From contig NZ_LXKA01000221.1 in assembly GCF_001645125.1 (NCBI RefSeq), positions 1 through 64,000 on the forward strand: 64,000 nucleotides of DNA. Reading direction: 5' to 3'. Positions 25,798 to 34,848 of this stretch are shown in pieces (position 1 is the first letter of the stretch; each line of letters begins with the position of its first letter). The stretch is from Paraburkholderia ginsengiterrae. Its GTDB lineage: Bacteria; Pseudomonadota; Gammaproteobacteria; Burkholderiales; Burkholderiaceae. The translations under genes were made by a program, and so were the position numbers. Under the pieces are notes generated by a model. The model was given only the letters and a program-made list of their open reading frames with translations, was not told where the DNA came from and made no database searches.

Positions 25798-25885
25798 CGA
25801 CTTTGCCCGCGCTTGCCTCATACGCCAATCTGCCGGCCCACGCAGTAGATGGCGACAGCACGGCGGCCATCGCACTATCAACTCC

Positions 25886-26761
25886 CTAAGAGCCAACCCT
25901 AATGAGTAGCGTGATGTCTTTGGCGATGATCGTCCGCTCGGATCCGAACACACCCGCCGGAATGACAAACTTCCCACCATAGCGAATCGTGTGCAACCCT
26001 GCGGGGAACGGCTGCAGCAGCAAGTAGTAGCCGTCTGCGATGGAAGTCCCTTTGCCGCCCGTATTGCTAAAGATCCAGGGGCTCGGAGCAGAAAACGAGA
26101 ATACGTCTGTCTTCGTGCGATAAGCCGTGATATTGGCTACGGGAACACCGTCGATGGTGCAGAACGGATCCTTGATGTCGTTTGCGAAGGCGCTGACGAT
26201 TCTCAGTTGGTCCCCAGTGAATGTCCGGATCGGCGGTTTGTTCAGTGACGTTGCCCCATCGAACACGGGCAGGAAGATGGACGAGCCGTCGAGTATCACC
26301 AGGAGGATAGATGTCCCCGCAGGGATTGTTGTCGCCCTCTGATTGCAGGTCAATTGCGCTGAAATGGGCGCGTCCCAATACCATACGCTTCCCGTTTGCG
26401 CCGCTGAGATCGGTCGGCGATTGCAGTCGTCGAACGGATGAGGAAAGGGGCTGAGCGGCAATTCCAGTGCCCATTGCCAGAAGGAGACCACCCACTGCCT
26501 GGGTGTTTTTCCCCGGTACTGCGCGTCTTGCGGCACGACATGGGGATTTACGACCCATTCCGGCGTTTTGGCGCTAATGGCGACCGCCGAGTTGGGTGCT
26601 CCCCTGCTGCCGCCACGTCCATCGCTCCCTTCGCCGCCTTCTCCTCCGCCACATCCCGTCAATGGCATCGCAGCTGCCATCAACACTGCTGAATTCCGCA
26701 GTATGCTTCCCGCAAAAGAGAAGATCGCGGTCCGCTCTCGCGTTGCGACATGGAGGCTCAT
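25886..26761 (-). CDS. Putative lipoprotein of unknown function
   Basis: The 291-residue protein has a lipobox-like LTGC after a hydrophobic stretch, then a glycine-rich linker (GGGEGGEGSDGRGG). The body contains YRGKTPRQWVVSFWQWALELPLSP, a Trp-rich segment seen in conserved hypothetical secreted proteins of proteobacteria, followed by a Cys-containing GSVWYWDAPISAQLTC. It is probably anchored in the outer membrane or secreted. It stands alone beside the acyltransferase/esterase scar. I cannot assign a function. Confidence 0.7.
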   Translation of the reverse strand: MSLHVATRERTAIFSFAGSILRNSAVLMAAAMPLTGCGGGEGGEGSDGRGGSRGAPNSAVAISAKTPEWVVNPHVVPQDAQYRGKTPRQWVVSFWQWALELPLSPFPHPFDDCNRRPISAAQTGSVWYWDAPISAQLTCNQRATTIPAGTSILLVILDGSSIFLPVFDGATSLNKPPIRTFTGDQLRIVSAFANDIKDPFCTIDGVPVANITAYRTKTDVFSFSAPSPWIFSNTGGKGTSIADGYYLLLQPFPAGLHTIRYGGKFVIPAGVFGSERTIIAKDITLLIRVGS

Positions 26762-27109
26762 GCTGCTCTCCGCAGGGTTTAGCTTTGTTCGCTGCTACCC
26801 AACACTTGGCCGAGGGTGCCTATCTTGAAGACGATTGTCGCGGGCATAACTCAATCGTCATGTCGCCATTCGGTCCAGTGCGCTGTCTCAAGATAAAAGC
26901 ATAGGCGAGCGCCTGTTGGTCCGCGTCCGCAGAAACCATGAATACGCGTGAGAGCACCCGGTGCGTTCTGTTTTGTGCCGCGCAGCGGCGCACGGTTTGC
27001 CTGCGATGGGCAGCGTTCTTTAAGTAGCCCGCGAATGAGGCGATGCTCCATGTTCGCAGGCTTTGCTTCACCGGCCGAGTTGGGTGTGCGCCGTAGAAAG
27101 AAACATGGA
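26762..27109. other. 348-bp intergenic region
   Basis: I see no gene, RNA or strong dyad here. The region lies between the start of the leftward lipoprotein gene and the end of the leftward LysR gene; short frames on both strands lack ribosome sites and family features. Confidence 0.35.
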
Positions 27110-28018
27110 TCAATGTGGACGCAGCGTCTCCACGAGTAATTGCCGGAACCACCGATTTCCCTCGTCGTTGTCGAACGTCGAATGCCAATACACGGTCGAG
27201 GCGATGTGAGGCAGCTCGACCGGCAGCGGATAGATCTGAAACTGCCCGGATTCGTTGAGCAAATACGCCACACCTCGAGGTAACGTCACCATCCAGTCCG
27301 TGCGCTGGAGAATTTGCGGAATGACCGTGAAATGCGGCACGCGCAACGCAATACGCCGGTGGAGTCCGCTCGCGCGCAATGACTCGTCGATCTCCACGTA
27401 ACTGCTGTCGGTGGAGGTCACGGCCACATGCGAAAACTCCATAAACTTTTGCTGCGACAATTTTCGAGCGGGTAGTCCGGGCCGCTTGCGTGTCATGCAC
27501 GCATACTCGTCATGAAAAAGAAGTGCCGAGTTCATCACCGGCTTGAGTGCCGATATATTGCCAATCGCGAAATCGAGTTGTCCGAGTCGTAGCTTCTCCT
27601 CGATCTCGGGCAAGGGAACGCGTTCGGCGGCGATCCGCATTAACGGTGCCAACTGCTGCACCTTCTCACAGATGCTCGGTAGAAACGTCTGTATTCCAAC
27701 GTCGGACATCGACAGGCGAAACTCTCGCGAGCTTGTTGCCGCGTCGAACCGTTCCAGATGACGCAGCGTTTCTCGAATCGACGCGATCGCGTTGCCGAGC
27801 GGCGCAGCCAATTGCTCGGCCTTCGGGGTCGGCAACATTCCATCTGGAGTCCGTATAAACAGAGGGTCGTCAAACAACGCGCGCAAGCGTCCCAGCGAAT
27901 AGCTGACGGCCGGCTGCGACAGCCCGAGTTGTTGGCCGGCACGCGTCAGGCTCCGCTCTTCGAGGATCACCTGGAATACGCGCAGCAGGTTCAAATCGAT
28001 TTTATGAAAATCAGCCAT
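27110..28018 (-). CDS. LysR-family regulator (NodD/NahR-like branch)
   Basis: The 302-residue protein opens with KIDLNLLRVFQVILEERSLT and the helix-turn-helix RAGQQLGLSQPAVSYSLGRL, typical of the NodD/NahR/LinR branch that controls aromatic and acid catabolism. The frame is open further upstream but ATG 28018 matches the family start. It is divergent from the CoA ligase gene, with a promoter in the 87-base gap. Confidence 0.92.
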   Translation of the reverse strand: MADFHKIDLNLLRVFQVILEERSLTRAGQQLGLSQPAVSYSLGRLRALFDDPLFIRTPDGMLPTPKAEQLAAPLGNAIASIRETLRHLERFDAATSSREFRLSMSDVGIQTFLPSICEKVQQLAPLMRIAAERVPLPEIEEKLRLGQLDFAIGNISALKPVMNSALLFHDEYACMTRKRPGLPARKLSQQKFMEFSHVAVTSTDSSYVEIDESLRASGLHRRIALRVPHFTVIPQILQRTDWMVTLPRGVAYLLNESGQFQIYPLPVELPHIASTVYWHSTFDNDEGNRWFRQLLVETLRPH

Positions 28019-28046
28019 GCTTATGGGCGAAAGAAAATTGATTAAT

Positions 28047-28075
28047 TTGACGGATATACTACCCGATCCTAGACT
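28047..28075 (+). promoter_or_regulatory. Candidate promoter of the CoA-ligase cassette
   Basis: TTGACG (28047-28052), a 17-base spacer and TAGACT (28070-28075) form a plausible sigma-70-type promoter 31 bases before the CoA ligase start. An AT-rich patch just upstream could hold the LysR box. Confidence 0.5.
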
Positions 28076-28105
28076 CGGCCTCATACATAGCAGAGGCACG
28101 AGCAC

Positions 28106-29734
28106 ATGAGACTTTTCGAAACCCTCGTCGAACCGAGCATTTGTCTGGAGGATGGGCTCGATGCGCGGCGCACGTTGCCGGCACTGTTGGCCGCACGCGC
28201 AGCCCGAAACGGCGCAGCACCGTTGTTCTCTGATCGGACGACGACGTGGACCGCTTCGGAGGCAGTCGACATCGCCGCACGCCGCGCGGGAGCGCTCGCT
28301 GCGCAAGGCGTCGGACGCGGCGACCACGTTGCGCTGCTGTGCGGCAATCGCAGCGAATTCATGGAAATAGTGCTCGGCTGTGGCTGGCTCGGCGCGGTGG
28401 TCGTGCCGATCAATACCGCGTCGCGCGGGCTGCAACTGGAACATATCCTGCGCAACTGCGGTGCGCGCCTGCTCGTAGCGGAGGCGCATCTTGTCGACGC
28501 CGTGCATGCACTAGACGCCCAGGATCTGCCCCTGGAAACGATCTGGCTGATTGGCGAACCCACGATGAATGCGCCGGAGTCTTCGACTTATGCCACGGCT
28601 CCGCTGCCGCCGGCGCGCGAGCCGGCAGCACCGGCCAGACTCACTGATGGCGATCCATTCGCGGTGCTCTACACGTCCGGGACCTCGGGACTGTCGAAGG
28701 GGGTGATATGCCCGCACGCGCAGTTCTATTGGTGGGGCCACTACACCGCGCGCGATCTCGGCGTAACGGCGGGCGACGTGCTCTACACATGCCTGCCTTT
28801 ATTTCACACGAATGCGCTCAACAGTTTTTTTCAGGCGTTGATTCACGACGCGGAACTGGTGGTCGATCGGCGTTTCTCCGCGAGGGGATTTTTTGACGCG
28901 CTGGTTGAAACACGCGCGACGGTGACCTACGTGCTCGGTGCGATGGTGCCGATCCTGCTCGGCCGTCCGGTCACCGCGAACGAGCGCGAGCACCGTGTGC
29001 GTGTTGCGCTGGCGCCGGGCGTGCCAGAGAATTTCCAGCAGGACTTCACAACGCGCTGCGGCATCGCACTGGTCGACGGCTACGGCTCGACGGAGACCAA
29101 CTGCGTGATCAGCGGTGCACTCGGGGCGCAGCGTCCCGGCTACATGGGCAAACTCGCGCCGGGCTTTGATGCCCGCGTCGTCGATGAACAAGACCAGGCT
29201 GTTCCGGATGGCGAGGCGGGTGAACTGATCCTGCGTGCCGATATGCCTTTCGCGTTCGCAAGTGGCTACCTGGGCATGCCGGAGAAAACGGTAGAAGCCT
29301 GGCGCAACCTCTGGTTTCATACAGGCGATCGAGTGGTGCGCGACGCCGACGGTTATTACCGTTTCATCGACCGCCTGAAGGACACGATTCGCCGCCGCGG
29401 CGAGAACGTGTCCTCGTTTGAAGTCGAGCAAGTCCTGCTGAGCCATCCGTCAGTCGAGACTGCGGCCGTGTTCGCGGTGAAATCGGCGCTTGCCGAAGAC
29501 GAAGTGATGGCCGCGATCGTGCTGCGCGAAGGCAAGACGCTGGAACCTCTCGAGCTGACTCGCTACTGCGAACCGCGCTTGCCGTATTTCGCCGTGCCAC
29601 GTTACCTCGATTTCGTGCGAGACCTCCCAAAGACGGAGAACGGCAAGATCCAGAAGTTCAAGTTGCGGGAAACCGGCGTCACCGCGAAGACCTGGGATCT
29701 CGACGCCTCGGGATACCGGCTCAGACGTTCATGA
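28106..29734 (+). CDS. Acyl-CoA ligase (AMP-forming, CaiC/long-chain-type)
   Basis: The 542-residue adenylate-forming enzyme has the P-loop-like YTSGTSGLSKGV, the VDGYGSTETN adenine motif, a hinge in TGDRVVRDADGYYRFIDRLKD and the C-terminal Lys in PKTENGKIQK. It activates a carboxylic acid to its CoA thioester in the cytoplasm. It starts a rightward cassette with a transporter, a thiolase-like protein and an SDR, so the imported acid is probably processed as a CoA ester. The acid cannot be identified. Confidence 0.92.
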   Translation: MRLFETLVEPSICLEDGLDARRTLPALLAARAARNGAAPLFSDRTTTWTASEAVDIAARRAGALAAQGVGRGDHVALLCGNRSEFMEIVLGCGWLGAVVVPINTASRGLQLEHILRNCGARLLVAEAHLVDAVHALDAQDLPLETIWLIGEPTMNAPESSTYATAPLPPAREPAAPARLTDGDPFAVLYTSGTSGLSKGVICPHAQFYWWGHYTARDLGVTAGDVLYTCLPLFHTNALNSFFQALIHDAELVVDRRFSARGFFDALVETRATVTYVLGAMVPILLGRPVTANEREHRVRVALAPGVPENFQQDFTTRCGIALVDGYGSTETNCVISGALGAQRPGYMGKLAPGFDARVVDEQDQAVPDGEAGELILRADMPFAFASGYLGMPEKTVEAWRNLWFHTGDRVVRDADGYYRFIDRLKDTIRRRGENVSSFEVEQVLLSHPSVETAAVFAVKSALAEDEVMAAIVLREGKTLEPLELTRYCEPRLPYFAVPRYLDFVRDLPKTENGKIQKFKLRETGVTAKTWDLDASGYRLRRS

Positions 29735-29838
29735 CTTCAACCCGGCCCGTCGTACTCTAAACGCACCCGACCCGAGCACGGTGCGCAGAAACTACAGCAC
29801 TATTGAGTGCGTCGACAGACGCACGCCAGGAGACACAG

Positions 29839-31182
29839 ATGGCTAGCACGCGAACGTTTTCTGCCGCAGGCAACCACCACGACGAAGTGGCCGAGGTGCC
29901 AACCGGCTCGGTCGACAACAAGTCGCTGCGACGTATCGTCTTCGCATCGGTTGTGGGCAATGCGCTCGAATGGTACGACTTCTTCCTATACAGCACGGCT
30001 GCGGCGCTCGTGTTCGGCGCGCTATTTTTCCCGAAGGGCACGGATCCGCTCCTCGGAACACTCGCCGCATTCGCCGGCTTTGCGGTCGGCTTCGCGGCGC
30101 GGCCGCTCGGCGGCGTGCTGTTCGGTCATATCGGCGATCGCTACGGGCGCAAGGGCGCGCTGGTCTGGACGCTGTCGATCATGGGCGGTGCGACGTTCCT
30201 GATCGGTTTGCTGCCAACGTATGCGCAGGTCGGGATGTGGGCGCCCATGCTGCTGCTGGTGCTGCGTCTGTTGCAAGGCGCCGCGGCGGGCGGCGAATGG
30301 GGCGGTGGGGTGCTGATGATCAGCGAGTCGGCGCCGCCCGAGAAGCGCGGCTATTACGCGGCGTGGAGCCAGATCGGCGTGGGCGGCGGTTTTGTACTCT
30401 CGGCGGCTGTGTTCTTTCTCGTGCAGATGCTGCCGAAGGACGCGTTCATGAGCTGGGGATGGCGCATCCCGTTCCTGTTGTCGATTGTCATTTTCGGCGT
30501 CGGAGTCTACGTTCGCTCGAGATTGCCGGAGAGCGCCGAGTTCGCGAAGGCCGAAGCCGCGGGCAAGAAAGCGCGCATGCCGGTGTTCGAAGTGATCCGC
30601 AAACACCCGAAGGAGATCCTGATGGCGATGGGTCTGCGAGTTGCGGAGAACGGCGGTTCGTACATCGTGCTGGCCTTTTCGCTCGTGTACGGCAAGTTTA
30701 TCGGTGTGCCCAATCAGATCATGCTGGCCGGCGTGATCGTGTCGATGAGTGTCGAACTCGGCACGATGCTGCTGTGGGGGCGGCTCTCCGACCGCATCGG
30801 CCGCAAGCCGGTGTACATGATTGGTGCGGCGGGTTTCGTGGTCATCGCGTTTCCGTTCTTCTGGCTGATCGGTACCCAGGTGCCCGCGCTGATCTGGCTG
30901 GCTTTCCTGCTGGGCAACGCGGTTTGCCACGGCGCCATGATCGGCACGCAGCCGAGCTTGATGGGCGAATTGTTCAGCACGGAGGTGCGTTACTCAGGCA
31001 TGGCGCTGGGGCACGAAGTTGCCTCGGTATTTGCGGGCGGTCTGTCGCCGCTGCTTGCGACCGCGTTGCTCGCGCACTATCACGCGGCCTGGCCGGTGGC
31101 GCTGTTGTTGATCGCGATGGGCATGATCACGGTGATCTCCCTCCTGTTCACTCACGAGACCGCGCGTCCGCGCGCGCCTTGA
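29839..31182 (+). CDS. MFS transporter, metabolite:H+ symporter (MHS) family
   Basis: The 447-residue protein has twelve membrane segments. The first helix reads VGNALEWYDFFLYSTAAALVF, and the loop motif GGVLFGHIGDRYGRKGAL is characteristic of the MHS family, which imports organic acids with protons. ATG 29839 follows AGGAGA. It lies between the CoA ligase and thiolase-like genes and probably brings in their substrate. Confidence 0.92.
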   Translation: MASTRTFSAAGNHHDEVAEVPTGSVDNKSLRRIVFASVVGNALEWYDFFLYSTAAALVFGALFFPKGTDPLLGTLAAFAGFAVGFAARPLGGVLFGHIGDRYGRKGALVWTLSIMGGATFLIGLLPTYAQVGMWAPMLLLVLRLLQGAAAGGEWGGGVLMISESAPPEKRGYYAAWSQIGVGGGFVLSAAVFFLVQMLPKDAFMSWGWRIPFLLSIVIFGVGVYVRSRLPESAEFAKAEAAGKKARMPVFEVIRKHPKEILMAMGLRVAENGGSYIVLAFSLVYGKFIGVPNQIMLAGVIVSMSVELGTMLLWGRLSDRIGRKPVYMIGAAGFVVIAFPFFWLIGTQVPALIWLAFLLGNAVCHGAMIGTQPSLMGELFSTEVRYSGMALGHEVASVFAGGLSPLLATALLAHYHAAWPVALLLIAMGMITVISLLFTHETARPRAP

Positions 31183-31208
31183 TCCTCCCTGCGCCAAGGA
31201 CTCCACCT

Positions 31209-32375
31209 ATGCAACGCAGTCCATTTGCCGACGTTGTCCTGACGGCCGGCGTAGAAGTGCCGTACCGGCGCCAGGCGGGCGCCGCTGCCACGGGCGATCT
31301 GCTTGATCAGGCGTTTGCCGCGGCACTCGCTGAATCGGGATTCACGGCGATAGACATCGACGGTTTGGGTGTTGCGTCGTTCACGCTCGCACCCGATCAC
31401 GCGATCGACCTGGCGTGGCGGCTCGGCTTGAGCCCACGCTGGTGCATGGACGATTGTCACGGCGGCGCGAGTGCGATCAACATGCTGCAGCACGCGATCC
31501 GCGCGATCCAGCACGGCGACGCGAATGTGATCGCACTCGTGTCCGGAGACCGCTTCGAGCCGGCCGATTTCAAGCAACTGGTCGAACACTACAACCTGAC
31601 GACTCGCACCTGGCTGCGTCCGCTCGAGAACGGTGGCCCGAACAGCCTGTTTGCGATGCTCACGCAGCGTCACGCGCAACAACACGGCCTGACGCGCCGC
31701 GACTATGGGGCGCTCTGTGTGGCGCAGCGCGCGTGGGCCGCGCTCAATCCGCGCGCCGTCTACCGGACGCCGTTGACCATCGACGACTACCTCGAGGCGC
31801 CGCTCGTCGCAGACCCGCTGGGCCGCTTCGATTGCGTGCCGGTCGTGTGCGGCGCGAATGCGGTGATCATCGCCCGCGCGGACCTCGTCCGCCACGCGGA
31901 GAATGTGCGCGTGCGTGCCTTGCAATGCCGCTACAACCTCGACCATCAGGCGGGCGATGGATTGCGGACTTCGCTGGCAACGATTGCCGGTGACTTGTGG
32001 CGACAGGCCGGCACAACGCCTGAGGATATCGACGTGGTGTCCGTCTACGACGACTACCCCGTCATGGCGCTGGTGCAGCTCGCCGATCTCGGCTTCGCAC
32101 CGGACGGCGATCTGCGCGGGCTGATATCTCGCGTCGCTGCGCGCGAGCTTGCCGTTAACACCTCGGGTGGGCAACTGTCCGCGGGACAGGCCGGCGCCGC
32201 GGGCGGCATGCATGGCCTCGTCGAAGCAATCACGCAATTGCGCGGCGGCGCGGGCGAGCGGCAGGTGGAGGCCGCGCGCCTCGCGGTGGTGAGCGGCTAC
32301 GGCATGGTCGAGTATCGCTACGGAATGTGCGCGAACGCCGTTGTACTTGAAAGCGATCCGCGAGGTGCGCAATGA
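31209..32375 (+). CDS. Thiolase-like protein (SCP-x/Ltp2 type)
   Basis: The 388-residue protein has the thiolase fold. The N-terminal half has MDDCHGGASAINMLQHAI at the usual nucleophile region, and the C-terminal half has VNTSGGQLSAGQAGAAGGMHG and VEAITQLRG, as in the SCP-x/lipid-transfer branch rather than classical acetyl-CoA acetyltransferases. Members with a DUF35 partner catalyse thiolysis or retro-aldol cleavage of CoA esters. The DUF35 gene overlaps the stop by four bases, so the two proteins likely form a complex. Confidence 0.88.
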   Translation: MQRSPFADVVLTAGVEVPYRRQAGAAATGDLLDQAFAAALAESGFTAIDIDGLGVASFTLAPDHAIDLAWRLGLSPRWCMDDCHGGASAINMLQHAIRAIQHGDANVIALVSGDRFEPADFKQLVEHYNLTTRTWLRPLENGGPNSLFAMLTQRHAQQHGLTRRDYGALCVAQRAWAALNPRAVYRTPLTIDDYLEAPLVADPLGRFDCVPVVCGANAVIIARADLVRHAENVRVRALQCRYNLDHQAGDGLRTSLATIAGDLWRQAGTTPEDIDVVSVYDDYPVMALVQLADLGFAPDGDLRGLISRVAARELAVNTSGGQLSAGQAGAAGGMHGLVEAITQLRGGAGERQVEAARLAVVSGYGMVEYRYGMCANAVVLESDPRGAQ

Positions 32376-32674
32376 CACTCAAGGTTTTTCAATGCACGCA
32401 GTGCGGGCTCGCGTTGTTTCCGGCTCGCTATTTTTGCCCCGCATGCGGCGGCGGCCAATGGCGCGATTGCGCCGTGGAGCACGGCACGGTCGCGGAGTCG
32501 ACTGTTGTGAGGCATCGCGTCGGCACGCACGGTGATGGCGACGTGCGTCTCGCGAGCGTGGTGACGAGCGCAGGCCCCATCGTGATCGCGCGGCTCGAGG
32601 ACGCCTTGCGATCCGGGGATGCGGTGAGTCTCGATGTCGACGACACCGGTCGTGTGATCGGCCGCGCGTTTTGA
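32372..32674 (+). CDS. DUF35 OB-fold protein with zinc ribbon
   Basis: The 100-residue protein starts with a zinc ribbon (FQCTQCGLALFPARYFCPAC, four Cys) followed by an OB-fold part. Such DUF35 proteins are partners of thiolase-like or Ltp2 aldolases and supply part of the acyl-CoA site. Its ATG overlaps the thiolase-like gene's TGA. Confidence 0.9.
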   Translation: MTLKVFQCTQCGLALFPARYFCPACGGGQWRDCAVEHGTVAESTVVRHRVGTHGDGDVRLASVVTSAGPIVIARLEDALRSGDAVSLDVDDTGRVIGRAF

Positions 32675-32701
32675 GCCAATATAAGCTATTCGGAGATCGA
32701 G

Positions 32702-33418
32702 ATGCAGATTGAGGGCTGTGTAGCGTTTGTGAGCGGAGCGAATCGCGGCGTCGGTGCATGCTTCGTGGAGAAACTGCTGGAGCAGGGCGCGCGGAAGGTG
32801 TACGCAGGCGCACGCGATATCAGAGCGCTGGGCAGCCACGACCCTCGAATGGTGCCGGTCGAACTCGACATCACCAACGCGGAGCACGTAGCGCGCGCAG
32901 CTGCTTTCGCGGAGGATGCAAACCTCCTTGTGAACAACGCAGGAATCAACCGTCTCGAGCCTGCGCTTGCGGCAACCGACCCGAGCGCCGCGCGCGAGGA
33001 GATGGAGGTCAATTACTTCGGCACGCTGAACATGATCCGCGCATTTGCTCCGTCGTTACGACTGAGTGGCGGCGCGATCATCAATGTGTCGTCGATTCTT
33101 GCGCGGATTGCGTTGCCGTCCATGGCGTCGCTCTGCGCGTCGAAAGCAGCCGCGTTGAGGATGACCGAAGGGGTGCGCGCGGAACTCGCGCCACATGGCG
33201 TGCGCGTGCTGTCGATTCTCCCCGGAGCAATCGATACGGACATGAGCCGCGATTTTCCTCCACCGAAGATTCCGGCCGCCGAAGTCGTTCAGGCGGTTTT
33301 TGCGGCGCTGAGGGAAGAAGGCGACGAAGTCTACGTCGGCACGATGGCCCAACAGATCGCGGCGGACCTGGCAGCAGACCGTCGGGCGATCCAGACGATC
33401 CTGGCAGGCGGCGTGTGA
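32702..33418 (+). CDS. SDR-family protein lacking the catalytic Tyr
   Basis: The 238-residue short-chain dehydrogenase-like protein has SGANRGVGACFVEKL for nucleotide binding, NNAGINR, and SSILARIALPSMASLCASKAA. In a normal SDR the last segment would be YxxxK; here position 144 is Leu (codon at 33131-33133) while Lys148 remains. The preceding Ser is present. It may be inactive, act on an unusual substrate or serve as a binding protein. It lies in the CoA-ligase/thiolase cassette. Confidence 0.85.
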   Translation: MQIEGCVAFVSGANRGVGACFVEKLLEQGARKVYAGARDIRALGSHDPRMVPVELDITNAEHVARAAAFAEDANLLVNNAGINRLEPALAATDPSAAREEMEVNYFGTLNMIRAFAPSLRLSGGAIINVSSILARIALPSMASLCASKAAALRMTEGVRAELAPHGVRVLSILPGAIDTDMSRDFPPPKIPAAEVVQAVFAALREEGDEVYVGTMAQQIAADLAADRRAIQTILAGGV

Positions 33419-33469
33419 ACAGCGGACAAATAGATTGCACCAACACTTCTAGACGGAAAGGAACAGATC

Positions 33470-34708
33470 ATGAGCGGCGAGTTCATCCAGATCGATGCAG
33501 GCCATGGGCAGGCGTTTTCGGCATATATGGCGAAACCCAGGCAGGGCTCGGGGCCGGGGCTGATCCTGTTGCAGGAGATCTTCGGCATCAACGGGTACAT
33601 GAAAGCGATGGCCGACCGTTTTGCAGAGGAAGGCTACGTGGTGCTGGTGCCGGATCTGTTCTGGCGCATGCAGCCGCGCGTCGAACTTGGGTATGGCGAA
33701 GCAGACTTTGCGGCCGCGCTCGATTACAACGCGCGGCTTGATCTGGGGCTTGCAGTCGAAGACGTCGCTGCGACGCTCAAGGCACTGCGCGCGCTGCCGC
33801 AGCAGGCAGGCAAGGTGGGCGCGCTGGGATACTGCCTCGGCGGCAAGCTCGCGATGCTGGCTGCGGCCCGGACGGATGTCGATTGCGCAGTGAGTTACTA
33901 CGGTGTGGGCCTCGACGCATTTCTGGATGAAATGCCCTCGATCCAATGCCCGATGGTGTTCCATTTTGCCGGCCGTGACGCGCTGTGCCCGCCTGAGACA
34001 CGCGAAAAGATCCAGGCGGCACTCGGGAAAAATCCGCGGATCGAACAATATACCTACGCTGATTGCGATCACGCGTTCGCGACCCCGGAGCGCGACCATT
34101 TCGACAAGCCGGCCGCCATGATGGCTTACTCACGCTCGCTTGCGATGTTGCGCAAGGTGCTGGGCCCGGTCTACGACCTGAATGCACTTTGGGATTTGCA
34201 CTGCTACTACGAATTCGCCACGCGCGACGTGAACGCTGTCATGCCCACCATGGTTGCCGAGCCGTATGTCAACCACGTTCCAACGATGACGGGTGGCGTC
34301 GGCCATGACGAACTCAAGCGCTTTTATAAATACCACTTCGTTCATGCGAATCCCGACGACACGCGACTGATTCCGTTGTCTCGCACAGTTGGCGCAGATC
34401 GGATCGTCGACGAGTTTGTTTTCTGTGCCACCCACGATCGCGAAATCGACTGGCTACTGCCGGGATTGGCGCCCACCGGGAAGTACATTGAAATCCCCAT
34501 GCTTGCGGTCGTCTGCTTTCGGGGCGACAAGCTGTACAACGAGCATATCTATTGGGACCAGGCGTCGGTGCTCGTGCAGATTGGTGTGCTCGACCCAACG
34601 GGACTGCCGATTGCCGGAATTGCCACTGCAAAGAAAATGGTCGATGAGAGCTTGCCGAGCAATACGCTGATGCGGAATTGGGAGTCCAGTGAGGGTAAGC
34701 CGATCTGA
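33470..34708 (+). CDS. Dienelactone hydrolase fused to an NTF2-like domain
   Basis: The 412-residue protein is longer than a normal dienelactone hydrolase (about 235). The first 220 or so residues form the hydrolase with catalytic Cys in GYCLGGKLAML, Asp in AGRDALCPP and His in DCDHAFATPERDHF. The rest (from about residue 235, YDLNALWDLHCYYEFATRDV to the end) resembles a SnoaL/NTF2-type domain. Dienelactone hydrolase opens lactones from chloro- or methylcatechol breakdown. The fusion suggests a second step on the same intermediate. A strong hairpin follows. Confidence 0.85.
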   Translation: MSGEFIQIDAGHGQAFSAYMAKPRQGSGPGLILLQEIFGINGYMKAMADRFAEEGYVVLVPDLFWRMQPRVELGYGEADFAAALDYNARLDLGLAVEDVAATLKALRALPQQAGKVGALGYCLGGKLAMLAAARTDVDCAVSYYGVGLDAFLDEMPSIQCPMVFHFAGRDALCPPETREKIQAALGKNPRIEQYTYADCDHAFATPERDHFDKPAAMMAYSRSLAMLRKVLGPVYDLNALWDLHCYYEFATRDVNAVMPTMVAEPYVNHVPTMTGGVGHDELKRFYKYHFVHANPDDTRLIPLSRTVGADRIVDEFVFCATHDREIDWLLPGLAPTGKYIEIPMLAVVCFRGDKLYNEHIYWDQASVLVQIGVLDPTGLPIAGIATAKKMVDESLPSNTLMRNWESSEGKPI

Positions 34709-34721
34709 TCGGAGAGCAGGG

Positions 34722-34750
34722 CCCGCCTGCTAGCAACGAGAGCAGGCGGG
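34722..34750. terminator. Hairpin after dienelactone hydrolase fusion gene
   Basis: A perfect 10-base stem (CCCGCCTGCT at 34722-34731, complement at 34741-34750) with a 9-base loop begins 14 bases after the stop codon. It is a likely terminator or transcript-stabilising stem before the porin gene. Confidence 0.6.
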
Positions 34751-34848
34751 AGCAGTTCGGCAATAGAGCGGTTCGTTGTGCCATTCGAGTTTTGCATTTA
34801 TTTCGGTATGCATATTAAAAATGCGATAGTTTACAAGGGAAATCCTTC

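Noticed and set aside
26939-27028. Small open frame starting at 26939
   Set aside because: It is about 29 codons, has no ribosome site and no similarity I recognise.
29970-31208. Possible 400-residue N-terminal extension of the thiolase-like protein
   Set aside because: This stretch is another frame of the MHS carrier gene; the thiolase similarity begins at ATG 31209.
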